Positions 63,237 through 64,000 of a DNA stretch of 64,000 nt are shown here, in pieces (positions within the stretch are counted from its first letter, which is position 1; each line of letters begins with the position of its first letter). This DNA is from Natronomonas salina (GTDB lineage Archaea > Halobacteriota > Halobacteria > Halobacteriales > Haloarculaceae), in the NCBI RefSeq assembly GCF_013391105.1, contig NZ_CP058335.1, forward strand, positions 2,170,001-2,234,000, given 5' to 3'. The position numbers were made by a program, and so were the translations under genes. Under the pieces are notes generated by a model. That model saw only the letters and a list, made by a program, of their open reading frames with translations. It was not told the DNA's origin and ran no database searches.

Positions 63237-63255
63237 TGAACCGGATTCCGGTTCA
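63237..63255. promoter_or_regulatory. Palindrome upstream of the small protein gene
   Basis: TGAACCGGATTCCGGTTCA is a perfect 19-base odd palindrome (nine-base arms), close enough to overlap a leaderless promoter of the gene at 63222. Confidence 0.55.
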
Positions 63256-63326
63256 TGAACGGGCAGGTGGTTCAGTGTCCTTTAGACATTACACCCACGC
63301 ACGCAACCGTATACGCCGACGTGTGC

Positions 63327-63441
63327 GAACGGTTCGTTCCTATGAGGAGTGGGATTTCGTCGCTGCAAACTCCGCTTCGCCATGGAGAATCATAGTCTGC
63401 AGAGGTTACGTTCTAAGCGTTCATTTGCCGTTCGAACGAGC
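63327..63441. promoter_or_regulatory. Two short palindromes upstream of hicB
   Basis: CGAACGGTTCG (about 63327-63337) and CGTTCGAACG (about 63432-63441), each self-complementary, lie in the leader of the HicB-like gene. Toxin-antitoxin antitoxins usually bind such sites to control their own operon. Confidence 0.4.
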
Positions 63442-63479
63442 CAAACCCTTTAGCCTCTCAACTCGTAACCACAGACAGC

Positions 63480-63749
63480 ATGGCCAGCTCGACTCGGGAT
63501 ACGGAGCCCCACGATGGGGAAATCCACCTTTGGGAGGAGGACGACTGGTGGATCGCGAAGGATATCGAGACGGGGGTGACAACCCAGGGGCAAACGCGTA
63601 CGGCTGCACTTTCAAATCTTGATGAGGCGATTGTGCTATCGAACAACGAAGCAGGGCGCGAGCCCACCGACGAAGAACTCCGCGAGATCGGTATCGACCC
63701 CGAGGACAACATCACCGGTAGCCAGGAACCACCGGACGTTCTCGAGTAG
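63480..63749 (+). CDS. HicB-like antitoxin
   Basis: 89 residues. I-H-L-W-E-E-D-D-W-W-I-A-K-D-I-E-T-G-V-T-T-Q-G-Q-T-R-T-A-A-L-S-N-L-D-E-A-I-V-L is the HicB partial RNase-H-like fold with the G-x-T-x-x-x-A-L-x-N-L motif. Followed three bases later by a HicA-type gene. No separate DNA-binding tail is obvious. Confidence 0.85.
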   Translation: MASSTRDTEPHDGEIHLWEEDDWWIAKDIETGVTTQGQTRTAALSNLDEAIVLSNNEAGREPTDEELREIGIDPEDNITGSQEPPDVLE

Positions 63750-63752
63750 TTG

Positions 63753-64000
63753 ATGAGTCGGCGGACGTTTTCTGGCCAAGAAGTCGCGAAGGTCCTCGTG
63801 AATGCCGGCGGCTTCAAATGGCGACGCACGACTGGCGATCACGCTCAGCTATACTACGAACATCCCACAAATGAGGAGGATAAACGCCAGGTGACCGTGC
63901 CATTGCACGACGAACTCAGGACGGGAACCCTTCGGAGTATCGCTGAGGATGCAGGGGCGAACGATTTCAATGCCTTCTGTGATTGGATCGACACCAATTC
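63753..64000 (+). CDS. HicA-like mRNA-interferase toxin (right edge cut)
   Basis: 82 complete codons lie before the window edge. S-G-Q-E-V-A-K-V-L-V-N-A-G-G-F-K-W-R-R-T-T-G-D-H-A-Q-L-Y-Y-E-H shows the HicA double-stranded-RNA-binding-like fold with catalytic His in G-D-H-A, then V-T-V-P-L-H-D-E-L-R-T-G-T-L-R-S-I. The ATG overlaps no stop but is only three bases downstream of hicB. Its 3' end is outside the window. Confidence 0.9.
   Translation, partial: MSRRTFSGQEVAKVLVNAGGFKWRRTTGDHAQLYYEHPTNEEDKRQVTVPLHDELRTGTLRSIAEDAGANDFNAFCDWIDTN

Noticed and set aside
1-64000. CRISPR arrays, rRNA and tRNA genes
   Set aside because: No regularly spaced repeats, no conserved tRNA T-arm/acceptor pairs and no rRNA segments were seen on either strand.

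Overview
The window reads as haloarchaeal (class Halobacteria) DNA. The predicted proteins are very acidic. Many start codons sit 25-30 bases downstream of TATA-like boxes with almost no leader. Families typical of haloarchaea recur: HalOD1, bacterio-opsin-activator-type HTH, DUF7344, DUF7521, small two-CxxC zinc proteins and a 53-residue protein ahead of TauE. Replication and transfer genes (an RPA-like OB-fold protein, ArdC, a primase-polymerase, a type IV secretion operon, a tyrosine recombinase, HicBA) suggest a large plasmid or a chromosome stretch carrying integrative elements. No rRNA, tRNA or CRISPR array was seen.

Layout. 1-2.1 kb: the end of a DNA methyltransferase-type restriction gene with two membrane-protein neighbours. 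2.1-8 kb: small unknowns, an OB-fold DNA-binding protein with a hairpin-dense intergenic region, a lipocalin-like DUF1579 protein, a VOC protein, a DUF1428 protein and ArdC. 8-16.4 kb: a thioesterase-MFS operon with a divergent regulator, an HxlR regulator facing a fused F420-type oxidoreductase/HTH protein, a Tat-exported beta-propeller, a membrane HExxH protein and a strongly folded RNA-like locus. 16.4-20.1 kb: an island of tiny zinc proteins and three HalOD1 proteins. 20.6-24.7 kb: one 1,361-residue protein ending in a peptidoglycan-amidase-like domain. 24.8-37.5 kb: an overlapping minus-strand operon for a type IV secretion/conjugation machine (pilin-like, TrbL/VirB6-like, PrgI-like, VirB4, zinc-ribbon membrane protein with a frameshift, accessory protein, VirD4/TraG, primase-polymerase). 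37.6-47.2 kb: a winged-helix regulator, a DUF302 protein, then a thiol-rich cluster (DsbA-like protein, Cys-pair membrane proteins, NodU-type carbamoyltransferase, deacetylase-like lipoprotein). 47.4-60.9 kb: a sulfur-metabolism island (two rhodanese-metallo-beta-lactamase fusions, thioredoxin and reductase, TauE, PiT-type permease, YeeE/YedE pair, TusA, DsrE-like protein, methyltransferase). 61.6-64 kb: a tyrosine recombinase and a HicBA toxin-antitoxin pair cut by the right edge.

How the parts fit. The sulfur island looks built to import and export oxidised sulfur species, move sulfane sulfur (TusA, DsrE, rhodanese) and detoxify persulfides. A shared AGTATTG motif precedes several of its operons and a Cys-bearing regulator lies inside it. 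In the 40-47 kb cluster a near-identical 23-bp palindrome precedes three separate transcription units, so DsbA, carbamoyltransferase and the lipoprotein probably form one regulon. The secretion operon has a palindromic operator over its predicted transcription start, next to a divergent winged-helix gene.

The least explained features are the two multi-stem RNA-like loci (4298-4551 and 15665-15827), a third RNA-like element present twice with compensatory changes (4683-4800, 19623-19742), and the giant amidase-like protein in an organism group that has no peptidoglycan.
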